The position numbers and the translations under genes are program-made. Source: Beta vulgaris subsp. vulgaris (lineage: Eukaryota; Streptophyta; Magnoliopsida; Caryophyllales; Amaranthaceae). Taken from it: a stretch of 64,000 nucleotides of DNA. The stretch lies in the NCBI RefSeq assembly GCF_026745355.1, contig NC_079202.1, positions 6,874,629 through 6,938,628 on the forward strand, given 5' to 3'. Positions 9,717-20,509 of the stretch are shown here, piece by piece. The notes under the pieces were generated by a model. The model was not told the DNA's origin and did not search any database. It worked only from the letters and a program-made list of their open reading frames with translations. Numbering within the stretch: the first letter of the stretch is position 1; every line of letters starts with the position of its first letter.

Positions 9717-11006
9717 ATGGCCGAGGAGATCATCCGTTCTGTTTCCAGCCTCCGTATTGATGAAGAGGAGGATCAAATCCTCGATATCGCAAACCTTAAC
9801 CCTAATAACGAAAATAACGTTTCCCTTTTGCTGATCGGGAAACTTCTAACCGAGCGATCTTATAATGTTGATGCGTTCAAGAAAACCATTACAACAGTCT
9901 GGGCCCCTCAACACGGTCTTGTAATTCGCACCCTCAAACCAAATCTGTATGCGTTTCAATTTTATCATTGGCGCGATATGTCGAAGGTCATGGAGGGGCG
10001 CCCTTGGTGTTTCGATAATATGTTAGTGCTCCTTAAAGAGGCCGAAGGCGATGAACAACCGGACCAGGTAATTATTCACCACTCCCCTTTTTGGATTCGT
10101 CTAAAAAACCTCCCTTTAAATATGCGTTCTAATGATGTTGTTAAGGCTCTAATCGGTAATATGGGGGAAATTTTAGACATTGAGGATGATGTGTTGGGTA
10201 TTGGTAGATATAGAAGAGTTAAAGTATTACTTGACGTTAACAAGCCCTTGCGCCGATACCGTAAAATTCGAGATAGAAAGGGTGCTGATCTGCAGGTTGA
10301 TTTTGCTTATGAGAGACTCCCCTTTTTTTGTTTGGCTTGTGGTATTATGGGGCATGCTGAAAAAGACTGTCATTCTGTGTTTGATGAAGATAAATGTGAA
10401 AGACTTGGGTGGCATATGGGGTTAAAGGCAACCCCTAGAAAAGGGAGAAACCGAGAACTGGAGGAAGAAGCCAAGTTTAAGAATTGTAAAAAAGTTCTTT
10501 TTGACAATAGGAATGGTGACGTGAAGCATGCTGGGGGAGTATTAATAAAAGAAGCTGATAAACATTTGCATGAGTTAGTTTGTGGTCCCAGTAATAGTGA
10601 AGAATTGATTGTTGCTGCAGTGGACATTAATGAACCCACGCTTTCCAAAGCTCCCAACTCCCTGGAGCCCCTGCACGTGGACCCTACCATTAATGAAGGT
10701 CCTTTGACTTCACAAAACTCCCCTACTGAAATTTTCTTTTTCTCTAGTGTGAAGGAGGCCTCGGTGGTTAAAAAAAGGGCATGGAAAAGGCTAGCCCGTG
10801 GGCCTATGATTGATAAAGGGGGTAGTCAGATGATGGAAATGGACCCAGAATTTATGGTTAACAAAAGGCCCCCAGAACATTCTCTCACTGCAGGTAATTT
10901 GACTGATGATGCTACGATGAAGCGCCCCAAGCTTAGTGTGTCTCATGATGTTGTCTATGCTGATTTGGCGGAGGTTGGTGATGACCAACCCCGCCAGTCA
11001 TTATGA
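9717..11006 (+). CDS. LINE ORF1: DUF4283 and zinc-knuckle nucleic-acid-binding protein
   Basis: A complete 429-residue frame from ATG (MAEEIIRSVSSLRIDEEEDQ..) to TGA. Residues about 30-190 fit the DUF4283 region typical of plant LINE ORF1 (LLIGKLLTERSYN..WRDMSKVMEGRPWCFDNMLVLL). A CCHC zinc knuckle, CLACGIMGHAEKDC, follows near residue 205, with a polar, variable C-terminal third after it. The protein is expected to coat LINE RNA in a ribonucleoprotein. It is in the inverted 5' segment and so lies on the strand opposite to the rest of the element. The stop overlaps the ORF2 start as ATGA. Confidence 0.93.
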   Translation: MAEEIIRSVSSLRIDEEEDQILDIANLNPNNENNVSLLLIGKLLTERSYNVDAFKKTITTVWAPQHGLVIRTLKPNLYAFQFYHWRDMSKVMEGRPWCFDNMLVLLKEAEGDEQPDQVIIHHSPFWIRLKNLPLNMRSNDVVKALIGNMGEILDIEDDVLGIGRYRRVKVLLDVNKPLRRYRKIRDRKGADLQVDFAYERLPFFCLACGIMGHAEKDCHSVFDEDKCERLGWHMGLKATPRKGRNRELEEEAKFKNCKKVLFDNRNGDVKHAGGVLIKEADKHLHELVCGPSNSEELIVAAVDINEPTLSKAPNSLEPLHVDPTINEGPLTSQNSPTEIFFFSSVKEASVVKKRAWKRLARGPMIDKGGSQMMEMDPEFMVNKRPPEHSLTAGNLTDDATMKRPKLSVSHDVVYADLAEVGDDQPRQSL

Positions 11007-12097
11007 ATATTTTGTGCTGGAACTGCCGAGGGATGGGCAACCCTTGGTCAGTTCGTCAGCTCCGGAGGTGGAGTGCTTCTTATGCCCCCGACATATTGTT
11101 TTTGTCGGAAACTATGATAAATAAAACTGATGCTGAAGGTTTAAAGAGTCGTTTGGGTTTTTCGAATGCAGTTGGAGTTTCTAGTAGTGGGCGAGCTGGG
11201 GGCTTGTGTGTATACTGGAAAGAGGAAGTTCTGTTTTCTCTTGTTTCTTTTTCTCAACATCATATTTGTGGTGATGTCGATGATGGTGGTAAGAAGTGGA
11301 GATTTGTGGGAATTTATGGTTGGGCAAAGGAGGAGGAGAAACATCACACCTGGGCTCTTATGCGCCAATTATGTAGAGATTCGAGTCGTCCTATCTTGGT
11401 AGGAGGCGATTTTAATGAGATTCTGAGCTATGATGAGAAGGAAGGTGGAGTAAATAGAGTCCGTCGAGAAATGGATAATTTTCGAGATGTTATGAATGAT
11501 TTGTCGCTCCGGGATCTGGGTTACAATGGATTGTGGTATACGTGGGAACGTGGCAACTCTCCAGCAACTTGCATTCGTGAAAGGTTGGATCGATTTGTCT
11601 GCTCGGTTTCTTGGTCTGCTCTGTACCCTCATCATATGGTGGACCATTCTATTCGCTATAAATCGGACCATGTTGCCATTTGTCTTAGGTCCAAAATCCA
11701 CCAAAGGCCTACTGGGAATCAGCGAAGGTTTTTCTTCGAGACAAGCTGGCTCCTTAACCCAGCTTGTGAAGATGCTGTCCGTGCTGCTTGGACAGATTCT
11801 GCGGGTGATGCAGTTCCGGGCCGGTTGGCTTTTATGGCCCAAAAACTAAAAGTTTGGGGTGCTGAAAATGTGGGCAACATTGGGAAATTGTTACAGCGAG
11901 CAGAAAAGGACTTAATGCAAATCCAGCAACAGCCCATTTCCACCGTAACTTGCAATGCCCGCATTGCTATTGAGAAAAAACTTGATGAACTCAATGCAAA
12001 ACATGAAGCTCACTGGTTTATGCGATCTCGTGTGTCAGAGGTTAGAGATGGAGACCGCAATACAAAGTATTTTCATCATAAAGTTTCGTTTTCGTAG
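11003..12097 (+). CDS. LINE ORF2, 5' part: AP-type endonuclease, truncated at the inversion breakpoint
   Basis: Starts with ATG overlapping the ORF1 stop by four bases. The exonuclease-endonuclease-phosphatase fold is readable: NILCWNCRG at the N-terminus, the glutamate in FLSET, GGLCVYW, GGDFNEIL, and KSDHVAI near the end of the domain with its conserved Asp-His. This enzyme nicks target DNA to prime reverse transcription. The frame continues into the linker before the RT (SRVSEVRDGDRNTKYFHHK) and is cut at 12083. The last residues (VSFS) and the TAG stop come from the target duplication. The rest of ORF2 is on the minus strand at 9612-6622. Confidence 0.93.
   Translation: MNILCWNCRGMGNPWSVRQLRRWSASYAPDILFLSETMINKTDAEGLKSRLGFSNAVGVSSSGRAGGLCVYWKEEVLFSLVSFSQHHICGDVDDGGKKWRFVGIYGWAKEEEKHHTWALMRQLCRDSSRPILVGGDFNEILSYDEKEGGVNRVRREMDNFRDVMNDLSLRDLGYNGLWYTWERGNSPATCIRERLDRFVCSVSWSALYPHHMVDHSIRYKSDHVAICLRSKIHQRPTGNQRRFFFETSWLLNPACEDAVRAAWTDSAGDAVPGRLAFMAQKLKVWGAENVGNIGKLLQRAEKDLMQIQQQPISTVTCNARIAIEKKLDELNAKHEAHWFMRSRVSEVRDGDRNTKYFHHKVSFS
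12084..12097. repeat. LINE target-site duplication, second copy
   Basis: TTTCGTTTTCGTAG, a perfect 14-bp match to 6565-6578. It follows the point where the inverted ORF2 fragment breaks off. Confidence 0.92.
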
Positions 12098-12302
12098 ATA
12101 ACATTTCATTTTTGCCCATAAAGTTTTGTTATCTACTAGTAACCTTTATACTCCCAATTCCCCACTATCAAATATGTATTTTAGGAGTGAACATTCCGCT
12201 AACAATTTCCTCCAACTCTCAGGCTTGCTTGTAATAGTTGAGTCGGATTAGTTGGTGTAAGCTTTGCATATGATAGAATTCTTTTGTCCTACCATAAAAA
12301 TA

Positions 12303-12566
12303 TACTCCCTCCGTCCCATAATATAGTGCTTGTTTCTTTTTTACACGGTCTCCAAGACGTAACTTTGACCTTTAATATCTTCAATTTCGTATTAATAAAA
12401 AATATAAAAAGTTTATATTATGAAATTACACATTAAGACGAATCTAACAAGATCCCACATGATTATGTTTTTTTGTATATACAAATGAGAATATTCGGTC
12501 AAAGATTTTAAAGTTTGATCCATGAAAAATGAAGTAGGCACTATATATTATGGGACGGAGGGAGTA
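12303..12566. mobile_element. Stowaway-type MITE (family with ATAATATAGTGC ends)
   Basis: Ends TACTCCCTCCGTCCCATAAT and ATTATGGGACGGAGGGAGTA form an essentially perfect inverted repeat with TA borders. Non-coding. Related to the copy at 16977-17336. Confidence 0.85.
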
Positions 12567-13688
12567 CACCAAAGTACTTTATGAGTGAATATTCTGTTGA
12601 TAATTTCCCTTAACTTTCTAGCTTGATTGTATAGTTGAGTCAAATTAATTGGTGTAAGGATATAGTCTTCAGACTAGGAGTATATCTTTCTTGCTAAACT
12701 AGCTAGATATTTCAATAAATCCTCCGTTCTATAATAAATAAAACCCTTATCATTTTAAAACGTTTTAAAATAAATGAAATATTACTTTATTTGGTATTCA
12801 CCTCCTTCTATTTCTCACCTCATCACATGAATTTCTCTTTTTCTTTTTCTTTTTCTTTTTCTCTATCTCTAATATCTGCTTTCTTCTAAATCCCTATATC
12901 AAGACCTTATGTTTCATTTAAAACAGGATAAAGTATAATCTTTTGTTTTACTGAAGAAGTTTTGATTTGATAAAAAAAGAAAAAGGTTACAATTTGCTGA
13001 TATTTTGGTGTGAGCTGACAGCCTGACAATTCGAACGTTGGGTGGCAATAGTAGTACTGTAGTAGTTCACTCGTTCTTCTCTTTTCCACTAAGAAGTAAG
13101 AACAAAAATAAAATGCTCCAGTTTCAGCTGTAGTTTTGTTATTCTTGTCAGAAAGGTAATCTGTCAGTATGTTAAATACGTGTACTTCTCTCATGAAATT
13201 CCTTAAATACCCATCATCAATGGAGGATCTGTCATAATTGCATGGGCTTAAGAGTCCTTTCATGTGTTCTATTTAGGGAACGTTGGAGATGCATTTGCAG
13301 AAGATACCAAATTTTCACCGTTTTCGAAAATCTTACTTCACTATTCCCCAGGCTTAGTTTCTCCTTTTCACCGTTGGATCATGCAAAGTGCAACGGTCCA
13401 CACATAGATCTGTTGTTTACTTGGAATTTGGAATCATAAACGAGATATTTTATTTCTGTATAGAAAAAGAAATCATTTACGTTACATGTTACATTATTAT
13501 GGCTAAATAAGTTGTGTGTCAAGTTGTAAGATTGGTTTTAAATTTATCTTGTGCAATTTTGATTCAATATCCTACTTTGTTTTTGTACATTTTGTTGTTT
13601 GAAAAGGAGGTAATGAATTTTTCGTAGTACTATTAAAATTTCTACCATTAGAAATGATTTGCGTTAATGACTAGTATCGTAGTACGTA
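12567..13688. other. Intergenic, no gene seen
   Basis: AT-rich. A single TCCTCCGTTCTATAATAAATA motif near 12720 looks like one end of a decayed MITE with no partner. A T-rich (TTTTTC)n stretch lies at about 12836-12862. No convincing coding exon. Confidence 0.4.
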
Positions 13689-14000
13689 TTGGACATTTCT
13701 CTTAAACTCGAATGTTGTGTTTTGCCCAAGGCTATTCTATTGGTTCTAATTTGGACTGTTTTGTTACTTGTGTTTGAATACAATAGCCAAAAGGCATCAT
13801 CATCGGACAACGACGACGATGAGACACCATCAACACCAACACCGTCATCAGATGTGATAATGAACAGTTCAATGATATATGAAGGTGCTCTGGATGCATC
13901 ATCATCACTGTCCACATCCATTTATGTCCTACATTCGCGGCTAGTTGCCGGTGGGGTCGCCGCCTTGATAGCCATCTGGCAGTTGTCACAACTCTTATAA
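13689..14000 (+). CDS. Possible short membrane or secreted protein exon, unrecognised
   Basis: An open frame of about 100 codons with no ATG at its start; the nearest in-frame codon is TTG and the first internal Met is about 57 codons in. If real, it is an exon of a larger gene. It reads as a hydrophobic segment (AILLVLIWTVLLLVFEY), an acidic Ser/Pro/Thr-rich stretch (SSSDNDDDETPSTPTPSS) and a second hydrophobic C-terminus (RLVAGGVAALIAIWQL) before TAA. This pattern (signal or TM, polar spacer, C-terminal hydrophobic tail) recalls small GPI-anchored arabinogalactan-type peptides, but no family motif proves it. It could be a chance frame in intergenic DNA. Confidence 0.25.
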   Translation: MDISLKLECCVLPKAILLVLIWTVLLLVFEYNSQKASSSDNDDDETPSTPTPSSDVIMNSSMIYEGALDASSSLSTSIYVLHSRLVAGGVAALIAIWQLSQLL

Positions 14001-14651
14001 TTCACATTTAGCCTGTGATGGACGTTGTTATCAGGTCCAAAAATTATAGAGAAAGTCCCAACTAACTTTAACTTATTCGTAGTACAAATTCATTTCCATC
14101 AAGAGATGAGGACTTTTGGTCTTTTCCTGGCATATGATCCCCTACTACAGTACTACTTGTGGTAATGGGCTGGTGATGGGCCTTAAATCCTTTCTGGACC
14201 AGATGGTGATGATGAACTAATTCATTATAAACCGTGATTGAGAGAGAATTCAGATTATTTGGTGGGTAGTTGAATTTTTTTATTAGTATTCTTTTTTATT
14301 TGAGAAAAAATTGAATTAGGTTTATAGTTTTTTTTTCCCTTGAGTGTGATATAGGTTAGACATAGAAGGGATTAGTGATTGTAATATATAGAAGTTGCTA
14401 TTATTAAGTTGCTACCACTGAGGTTGGTGTTTAGGAATATTATTATTGATTTAATTTTGTCATTCTATTTTATTTTTCTTGGTCTACATTTGGGATGTGT
14501 CATGCTTCTTGCTGTCTTGCATATGCCTGTCTATTATGGTAGAGCATAATGTTCATTTTCTTAACATGACATTTAAAATTATGTTGTGGAGAATGATTCG
14601 AGATTTACAACTTATTGTATATAATTAGTTTTTCTTGGCTGAGAATATTTC

Positions 14652-14880
14652 GGGCCTGTTCTTTCCAGTTTATTTTCAGTTCAATTCAGTTCAGATCAGT
14701 TCAGTTCAGACCAGTTCAGTTCAGTTCAGTTCAGCTCTTGACAATACTTTTACTCTCACATATCACTATTCATTTCAGTTCAGTTCAGTTCAGATCAGTT
14801 CAATTCAGTTCAGTTCAATTCAGTTCAGTTTAATTCAGTTCAGTTCAGTTCAGCTGTTTTATGCCGAAAAGAACAGGCCC
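14652..14880. mobile_element. MITE with TTCAG-pentamer arms, GGGCCTGTTCT ends
   Basis: The ends GGGCCTGTTCTTTCC and GAAAAGAACAGGCCC are inverted repeats, and the inner arms are arrays of TTCAG with single-base variants (about 14668-14735 and 14775-14852). The same ends and pentamer arms occur at 19530-20509, where TTA target duplications are visible. No clear target duplication can be seen here. Non-coding. Confidence 0.7.
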
Positions 14881-15690
14881 GAAATCTCAGGTTCATCAAT
14901 CTTAGTTCTAATTGATGTTATACAATTTTTTGTTATAGTAATCTCATATTCTTTTAAATTTAATGTCTATTTTTAATATTATATGACTTTTAGTTAAGCC
15001 AAATGCCAATGGGTGTTTTTCGGGCACTAGATCAAGAACCTACATTTAAACTCTTTTGTGTTAAAATATCTAGCGCGTTGGGGTATCTATTTGCAGGATC
15101 AATTAATCTAATGTTTACTCCAATAAAAACAATCTATTGGTCTTTTTGTCTGTTCTCTGACCTTATTTTCCTTAATTTTCTACAAAACATTGGATAACAA
15201 AAGTAACTCAAATTTTTTGTAGTTACTTACATTTAATACGTTTTGCAAGAAACGGAATGAATTGCCGACTAAAGGTGATATATGCCTTGCCATCAAAGAT
15301 AGTACAGAAATTAAGTAGGTAATTGAAAATTAGAATGCAAGACGAGTTGACTCCAACACGACAGATTTCGTAACTAAAATTCCACTTATGATTCATTTCA
15401 CTATTAGGAACTGGAATGCTAAACATCGCCTCAAATCTTCTTAAAATCGCCACGATCCCACCAAATTTTCCAACTTTACCTTTTTTTAACAAGTTGGCCA
15501 GAAATCGTAATGTGGTGTTAAGTTGCCAACGGAAGTATTTTAATTGGTCTTTCACTCCAAAAAAAAATTTAAGTGGTGTTTCCCCCACAAAAATCCTATT
15601 TTAATTGGTCCTTTGTCACAAAAAATCCCAGAAAATTAACATAATGTTGTTTTGACAATTTATAGGATTTGAGAATATATACTTACAAGA
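14881..15690. other. Intergenic, no gene seen
   Basis: AT-rich. A 121-codon minus-strand frame at 15588-15223 has no motif I can recognise, and I do not call it. Confidence 0.4.
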
Positions 15691-16800
15691 GCTGTCAAAA
15701 AATGACCTGATGTGACAACTCAACCTGAACCTGTAATGACCTCTAACAAACTTGCGCTTGAAATTTTTGTAAAACAGGTCACCTTAAATCTGACCTGCTA
15801 TAATAACTGATACCTGATCTTGACTCAATAATCTATGACATAAAAGTAAACCGACACCTGCCCCAAAAAGAACGATAACTGAAGTGATCATATCTGACAA
15901 CGATTTGACACCTGACCTGATTCGGACCTGAAATCGGTTATAACTCTACTGAACCTGTTATTGTCCTGAACTGTTGCGACTCGTTACCTGATTTACAAGA
16001 TTTGTTGCGACTTGGTACATGGTTTTACCCGATTTGTTGCTACATGTTACACGGCTTGTTAACTTTTGATAACTCGACTTGTCATTGATTTCACCACATA
16101 GTAACATAAACTATAAACTAATACTATTAAAAAAAGGCATATTCAAGCATTGATTTTTAATGAAATAATAAATAATGAAACAAATTTGAAGCAGCGACAC
16201 ACAAGTTTCATGACACGTTCCATACCTTAAGCGATCCGAAACCAAGTATGGCACAACCCATATATAACACAATCTAATAACTAACGACTTGAACTTGACT
16301 CGAACCTGACCCAAAACGTTTTTCTCCTGACCTGATAAGTATCTGACCCACGCATGACATGAACCTGAAAGTACCCGTTACAAACTTGTAATAAACCTGA
16401 CTCGACACCACAAGACCGCGAAAGATGATATGTCCCGCAATTTGGCCGCCTCGAACCCGATCGAACCTGAAAGAAGAAAAAGCCGAGGCAGAGGTGATCG
16501 AATTACGACCGTATCCGACCTGCATCTGACATGTTTGATTTATTGGCCTGACACGACATAACTGAACATGACCTAAAACTTGAGATGACCCAACCTGAAC
16601 TCGACTCGAGTAACTGAATTGTAACTTACAAGGTACCTTTGCCCTTAGCTTTGAGTCCGTTTATAGGTTGCGGATGAGTTAGTTGTTCAAATCGGGTTCA
16701 GTTTAGGTTTATATTCAAATGATTAGGTAACTGAATTATCCTGACCGAATAAATGGATATCTGAAGTTTTTGTATGGTCAATTTTACTAGGTTCAGGTTC
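15690..16800. repeat. Decayed repeat rich in ACCTGA/GACTCGA words
   Basis: The words ACCTGA, CCTGAC and AACCTGAACCTG recur irregularly throughout, in a phase too loose for a tandem array. It begins near AGAGCTGTCAAAAAATGACC, which resembles the outer end of some plant hAT-type elements whose interiors are ACCCGACCCGA-rich. No matching opposite end was found, so the class is uncertain. Non-coding. Confidence 0.45.
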
Positions 16801-16976
16801 AACGATATTTTGGGGAAATTTTTGGCTTCTACAATCTGCCATGTATCCCTTTCTTTAATTTTTCAATGGCCCATTCTTGGGTCAACCACCATATATGCAT
16901 GAATCATGATTCGTCCATATTCCAACAGACCACCATCGATATATAACATTCGGCATTTCTCATCATATATACAAAT

Positions 16977-17336
16977 TACTGCCTCCGTCTCATAATATAG
17001 TGCTCAATTCTCATTTTTGACAAGAATTAAGGAAAATTAAGAATTTCACAAAAATATATTTTTTCACAAATGTTTATTGGGTATTTTTGTCTTGGAACTA
17101 GTTTTTTTCTTCTTTTTCCTTTAAAATAAAATGAAAGAGTAATAAATATACTTTGAAATGATGTAAAACAATAAATAGCGGCACATATTTTAAAAGAAGG
17201 TAGGGGTATTTTGAAAAGTTTTATGTAGAAATGAAGGATAATTTCGTCCAAACAAATTGATAAAAAAGAAATAGGCACAACATTTTGGGACATCCAAAAA
17301 GGAATGCAAGTACTATATCATGAGACGGAGGAAGTA
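16977..17336. mobile_element. Stowaway-type MITE (family with ATAATATAGTGC ends)
   Basis: Ends TACTGCCTCCGTCTCATAAT and ATCATGAGACGGAGGAAGTA, bordered by TA. About 360 bp. The left end shares CATAATATAGTGCT with the MITE at 12303. Confidence 0.75.
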
Positions 17337-18365
17337 CCTTATTAAAAAAAAAATTATAGGTCAATAAGCTAAGCCATAAAAATTGGAGCCCAAAAGACTT
17401 AAGAACTGCAGTAGGAGGAATAGGAACGCTTGGCGGCTGGGACTGCGAAATTATGGTGCTCGACTAGATTGGGGAAGAGAAAGGCTGATGGCACACAGGG
17501 GGGACAAACAGTAAACGAACAACAACAATGCAATACGAAATGGGTTAATTACACACATTTGGATTTGAGAAGGACAATTTATATTAGAAATGGGTTAATT
17601 TTGTCATATTCAATTTTTGGATGATTGTAAATGAATGAACTTCGTTGGGTAATACAACTTCTTTTTCCCTTGCTCACCTAAAACAAGAAAACCACAAGAA
17701 ATTGGCCATTCCAAAACCATGTAGTTGGTTTTGTTATGAATTTAGACACAATCAAGTAGTTAAGCAATCGGTTGAATTAATAACACATGATATTTTGGTA
17801 CACCTTTTCTAAACGAAGTTACCTAAATGTTGGACATTTAGACGACGATAGTTATATAATTTCTGAAATTAGGCTGCGAATTGTTAATTTGGGTGGTTGT
17901 CATGTTAGTAAAGGAACTAAACTCCAAGAACAAATTTAACAAACAAAAGCTGCAAAAGGATTAAGCAGAGAGTGAGACATACTATTGTACGTTGCTTTCA
18001 GAAAAGAAAATTTAAAAAATAAATGGCAATTGTGCTGTTCACGTTATGCAAAGCATATCGTATCATTGCGGAATTATGCACAAACACAACCCATTGGGTA
18101 CATTATGAAATGCATGGTGACCAGAATTATAATTATTTGTTGTTCTTGTTTGGTAGCGAAGCTTGTGAAGAGTTGTTGATTTGAAGCTAATCATCCTAAA
18201 ATCATAAGACCAATTTAATTATTTTCAACTACTCAATAATATGTGTTTTGACTTTAAACAAACAAAAAAGCTCCATGAACATATTGAAGTCTTAAAGAAG
18301 AAAGTGATTAGACCTTGAAAACTATATGTTCCTCTTTTTTTTCTCAAAGATTGGATGATCCATGC
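17337..18365. other. Intergenic, no gene seen
   Basis: AT-rich sequence with short frames only. No repeat boundary or RNA gene was recognised. Confidence 0.4.
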
Positions 18366-19122
18366 CAAGGCTAAGGGGTAACCGCGTTCCGTCGCCGATG
18401 ATCCTATCCAGCAGCGTCTTCAGCGGCTAGAAGACATGATCGCTAGAATCCCCGGTGTCCCTCGCCCTATGGAGAAAGCGACGCCCAACAGCTATGCAGA
18501 CTTGCCTTTTGCTGATTTCATTGCCATGGTCGAGGTTCCGAAGCGGTTCTCCATCCCAACGGATGATCACCATCTCGATTCTTCGTAGCATGTGCGAGGC
18601 ATGCATGTGCAAAGGATTCGGATCGACGTTGCTTGGACCAGCCCTACAGTGGTTCATCCACCTTGGCAACGACACTATATCTTCCTTTGCTCAATTAATT
18701 AATATTTTTAATGTACAGTTTGATAGCAGTCATAAGATGGAAAAACAGGCTAGTGACTTACATAGAGTCGTGCAAAAATTTGATAAATCCTTGAAAGAGT
18801 TTGTTCACAGGTTTAACAAGGAAAAGGTGTCGATTCCAAATTGCGACGTTAAGACGACGATTGAAGCTTTCTGACGGGAACTGGATGAAGACTCAGATTT
18901 ATACAAAGAACTTACCAAGCATCTCTGTCCAACATTCGAGGATGCTCAAGCCAAAGCCTTGGCCCAGATCTGGTTGGAGGAAGATATGCAGTCAAGAAAG
19001 GAATTCTATGACGTCGATAGCAGGAAGTCGACGCCAAAAAAAGAAAGTTCGTGGCGTCCAAAGCCTTATGATCGTCCATAACAAGTTCATAACGTCCGTC
19101 AGACTCGTCAAGCCAACGATTG
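18366..19122 (+). pseudogene. Ty3/gypsy gag remnant (left part)
   Basis: In shifting frames this reads as a plant gypsy gag: FADFIAMVEVPKRF.. (about 18505-18550), then GPALQWFIHLGNDTISSFAQ followed by FNVQFDSSHKMEKQASDLHRV and KSLKEFVHRFNKEKVSIPNC up to about 18873. This is the conserved retrotransposon gag core, with W, SF and RF landmarks. A stop follows at about 18871, and a LEDAQAKALAQIWLEEDM-like region continues in another frame. The remnant is split by the solo LTR at 19123-22302, and its sequence seems to resume at 22303. Confidence 0.75.
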
Positions 19123-19529
19123 TGTTGACCCTTGAGTTTTGAAGATGACTTAACCACAAAAGACATATTATATTTTATTTATGATGTTGCTAGGTAATTC
19201 ATTCTCGAGCATAGAGAATACTTGATCGAAGATTAAAATGGAGAATTAATCAAAGATCGAAGTGAAGATGTTCGAATGATGAAGTATCAAGCTTGAAGTG
19301 GATATTAGAATATATTAGGGTGTATTTAATATCTTCTTGTTAAGGTTGATTAAAAGCTCGATTTAGTTTATGTTGAATTCTCAAATGGAACTTGGTTCTG
19401 TTCCCATGAAAGTAACATACACTGGCACAGTTAGGAACAAGGTTAAGGAACAGATTTAGAAACGTCTTAAGGAACCCCTAATATTTTCTAAGTGGTGCGC
19501 CTAACATTATGTGTGCGCCCAACTAGTTA

Positions 19530-20191
19530 GGGCCTGTTCTCTTCGTTATAAAACAGCTGAATTAAACTGAACTGAACTTATTGGAGCTTAACTGAACTGA
19601 ACTGAACTTATCAGAGCTGAACTGAACTGAACTGAACTGAATTGAATTGAATTGAATTAAAATAAAATGAATGTAATAAATATATAAATAATATATTGAA
19701 CAAGAATAATATGAATATTAAATAATAATTATAAAGATAAGTAATAATAATGAATAATAATAATAGTATTTTGGATATTTTAAATGATAGTTACAAATAA
19801 ATAATATTAATAATCATAAATTAATAATAATAATAATAATTAATGATAATAATGATAATTAATAATTATTATTTTATATTATTTGTATTAATATATTAAT
19901 ACTTGATGATGATATATAATAACAATAATATCTAAGAAGTAAATTAATATTATTATTTTAATACTTAGATTTAATAATATAAAAATATTTAGTAATAAAA
20001 ATAATGATTGGGTTGGACCGCAAAAATTACATCATAAACCGTCTTGACGCGATTTGATTGGTTTATGGGCTAAAAAGTGGGTTTATTTGTGCTTTGACCT
20101 AAATCATGTTCTCCTAATAATAATAGTAATAATAATGAGTAAAGCTATAATAAAGAAAATAATATATAGAAACAACAACAACAACAACAAC

Positions 20192-20268
<77 letters not shown>

Positions 20269-20319
20269 ATAGTAATGATATATATTTAAATAATAATAAT
20301 GATCATAATAATAATGATG

Positions 20320-20356
<37 letters not shown>

Positions 20357-20509
20357 GAGTAATTAGTAAAATAAATTATACCAACATAATAATAATATTT
20401 AACAAAATAATTATAAAAGAATAGAGCTGAACTGATCTAAACTGAACTGAACTTATTGGAGCTGAACTGAACTGAACTGAACTGAAAATAAGCTGGGGAG
20501 AACAGGCCC
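19530..20509. mobile_element. PIF/Harbinger-type MITE with GAACT-pentamer arms, TTA target duplication
   Basis: The ends GGGCCTGTTCTCTTCG and GGGGAGAACAGGCCC are inverted repeats flanked by TTA at 19527-19529 and 20510-20512, the PIF/Harbinger target. The arms are CTGAA/GAACT pentamer arrays (19556-19655 and 20427-20485). The 750-bp core is almost pure AAT-type sequence, including (AAC)n/(AAT)n runs at about 20170-20270 and 20310-20355; the poly-Asn frame there is an artefact. Same family as 14652-14880. Confidence 0.8.

Larger units (their letters stand above)
6579..12083 (-). mobile_element. Complete LINE (L1-type) with a 5' inversion (twin-priming product)
   Basis: A 5,505-bp insertion bounded by a 14-bp target duplication (6565-6578 and 12084-12097). 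On the minus strand it ends in a 23-nt poly(A) (T-run 6579-6601). The 3' half of ORF2 runs on the minus strand from about 9609 to 6622. The 5' leader, ORF1 and the 5' half of ORF2 lie inverted on the plus strand, 9610-12083. The ORF2 break is clean: the plus part stops at ..NTKYFHHK at 12083 and the minus part resumes with (A)SQRKKRNY at about 9610, so almost nothing was lost. This order, with the internal break beside the TSD and the element's 5' end at the internal junction, is what priming from both nicked strands predicts. Frames with few visible lesions and a perfect TSD suggest a recent event. Confidence 0.93.

Noticed and set aside
15223..15588. A 121-codon minus-strand frame
   Set aside because: No start context, domain or repeat-family resemblance; expected by chance in AT-rich DNA of this length.
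15690..16620. CCTGA-rich DNA as a possible telomere-like or satellite array
   Set aside because: The words are irregularly spaced and are not a TTTAGGG variant; no fixed period is visible.
20054..20269. A 71-codon frame ending in poly-Asn
   Set aside because: Translation of an (AAC)n/(AAT)n microsatellite inside a MITE.
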